From: Prescottella subtropica | GTDB lineage: Bacteria; Actinomycetota; Actinomycetes; Mycobacteriales; Mycobacteriaceae | Direction: 5' to 3' | Length of the DNA: 64,000 nucleotides | Assembly: GCF_005434945.1 (NCBI RefSeq) | Contig: NZ_SKCH01000018.1 | Span: 1 to 64,000 of the forward strand | Shown here: one piece after another, positions 63,252 to 64,000 of the stretch | Numbering within the stretch: position 1 is the first letter of the stretch | How the letters are laid out: every line of letters begins with the position of its first letter | Notes under the pieces: generated by a model | The model's database searches: none | What the model saw: the letters and a program-made list of their open reading frames with translations, nothing else | What the model was told of the DNA's origin: nothing | Program-made: the position numbers and the translations under genes

Positions 63252-64000
63252 ATGTCCGCACTGACCATCACCCACACCCACGCCGACGGCGCCCTCATCG
63301 ACGGCACCGCCCGCGGCGACGGCACCGCCCCGATCCTCAAGGCCAACCGCTGGCGCTGGTCCCGCAACCTCGGCTCCTGGTACATCCAGAACTCGCGGGA
63401 CCGCCACGCCAAGCTGCACCAGATCAACGCCACCGCCGAGCAGCTGCGCGCCGCCGGATTCACCGTCGAAATCGAGATCGACGACACCTACAGCCAGGTC
63501 GCCGACGTCGAGGCCGACAAGATCGCCCGCCAGCAGGGCCGCGTCGACGCCCTCGATGCCAAGGCCGACCGCAAGGCCGACGCCGCCGCCGCGGCCTGGG
63601 CCGCCGACAAGGCCGCGACCGCCGCACTGCCCGAGGGCGGCGAGCCGGTCAAGGTCGGCCACCACAGCGAGGGCCGCCACCGCCGCGCGATCGAGAAGTC
63701 CTGGAACGCCCTCGGCAAGGCCGTCCACGCCGAACGCGACGCCGCCACCGCCCGGGGCCGCGCCGACGCCGCAGCGAAGACCACCGACCACCGCTACGCG
63801 CCGGTGACCGTGGCTCGCCGGATCGACAAGCTCGCCGCCGAACTCCGCCGCCTCGAGCGCACCCGCGACGGCTACACCCGCACCCTGTACACCAACTCCC
63901 AGACCGGGCAGAAGTACGTCGAGACCCACGCCCCGGCCGACGGCGCGCACCGGGACCGGGTCCTCGCCGAGATCGACCACACCGCCGACGAACTCGCCTA
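63252..64000 (+). CDS. DUF3560-like protein (cut by window end)
   Basis: ATG 63252; 249 complete codons in the window. MSALTITHTHADGALIDGTA then NRWRWSRNLGSWYIQNSRDR gives the DUF3560 start (W-R-W-S-x-x-L-x-x-WY-x-x-x-SRDR). A helical Ala-rich centre follows, then EGRHRRAIEKSWNALGKAVH. This family is common on actinobacterial plasmids; role unknown, possibly DNA processing. Same operon as the membrane protein, 47 bp downstream. Confidence 0.75.
   Translation, partial: MSALTITHTHADGALIDGTARGDGTAPILKANRWRWSRNLGSWYIQNSRDRHAKLHQINATAEQLRAAGFTVEIEIDDTYSQVADVEADKIARQQGRVDALDAKADRKADAAAAAWAADKAATAALPEGGEPVKVGHHSEGRHRRAIEKSWNALGKAVHAERDAATARGRADAAAKTTDHRYAPVTVARRIDKLAAELRRLERTRDGYTRTLYTNSQTGQKYVETHAPADGAHRDRVLAEIDHTADELA

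Noticed and set aside
1..64000. tRNA, rRNA or tmRNA genes
   Set aside because: No cloverleaf-compatible or conserved rRNA sequence was noticed on either strand; a tRNAscan run would be decisive.

Overview
The window looks like part of a conjugative plasmid, or a plasmid-like integrative element, from a mycolate-containing actinobacterium, most likely Rhodococcus or a close relative. Supporting evidence: high GC with strong G/C third-position codon bias; frequent GTG/TTG starts; WhiB-like, EspR-like, DUF3068 and cutinase-family proteins; a putative D-arabinanase of the DUF4185 family; and a Gram-positive-type type IV secretion system (T4SS) beside ParA, Rep-like and FtsK-like genes. No rRNA, tRNA, CRISPR array, integrase or relaxase was seen.

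Layout. 1-2.6 kb is an insertion-sequence scrapyard: IS3 and ISAs1 fragments and an IS1634-type element with a tandemly duplicated end. 3.0-4.3 kb holds four tiny hydrophobic peptide genes in tandem plus a secreted protein. 4.3-9.2 kb is a partly decayed, duplicated toxin/alarmone block: T5orf172 genes, a HicAB pair, a RelA/SpoT-like protein and a broken HD hydrolase. 9.2-10.3 kb has msrA and an HTH remnant. 10.6-20.8 kb is a leftward set of small accessory operons containing an ADP-ribosyltransferase with an ADP-ribosylglycohydrolase. 21.4-27.7 kb encodes secreted and envelope-active proteins: a GT87-like mannosyltransferase, a DUF4185 arabinanase and a cutinase-like esterase.

27.9-33.9 kb is a maintenance block with Tpg-like and Tap-like proteins, a DUF2637 membrane protein, a ribbon-helix-helix ParB and ParA, with striking palindromes. 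33.9-37.3 kb has an Abi/HEPN protein, a beta-solenoid protein and a RepA-like initiator with a possible antisense RNA. 37.3-44.6 kb has a WhiB-like protein, XRE/EspR-like regulators, an ImmA-MAB_1171c-PAP2 operon, a DUF3068 protein, a lipoprotein and a membrane-anchored protein. 44.8-61.4 kb is the conjugation core: a leftward T4SS operon (VirB2-, VirB3-, VirB4-, VirB6- and VirB8-like proteins plus a three-domain wall hydrolase), a 1.15-kb non-coding repeat region that may be the transfer origin, and a rightward operon starting with an FtsK-like coupling ATPase and including a MinD-like ATPase. 61.4-64 kb holds a motif-rich non-coding stretch, an AlpA-like HTH gene, a membrane protein and the start of a DUF3560 gene.

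Three families of dispersed DNA motifs tie the map together. (1) A 24-bp asymmetric element (5' part TGAMCWGC, 3' part AYGACACGTCCC) occurs in 27 copies, almost all between genes, and only around the accessory modules. (2) A promoter family with an 18-bp spacer, TTGCAA and TAAAGT/TAATGT boxes and a TTGCA-N4-TGCAA inverted repeat over the -35 drives several accessory operons. (3) A roughly 28-bp sequence containing TTGAGGAAAAACG lies upstream of three units, the cutinase operon, the T4SS operon and the coupling-ATPase operon, and suggests one transfer regulon. The first family is the strongest candidate for something undescribed; the four-peptide cluster and the transferase/glycohydrolase pair come next. 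All functional calls come from reading sequence patterns, without database searches.
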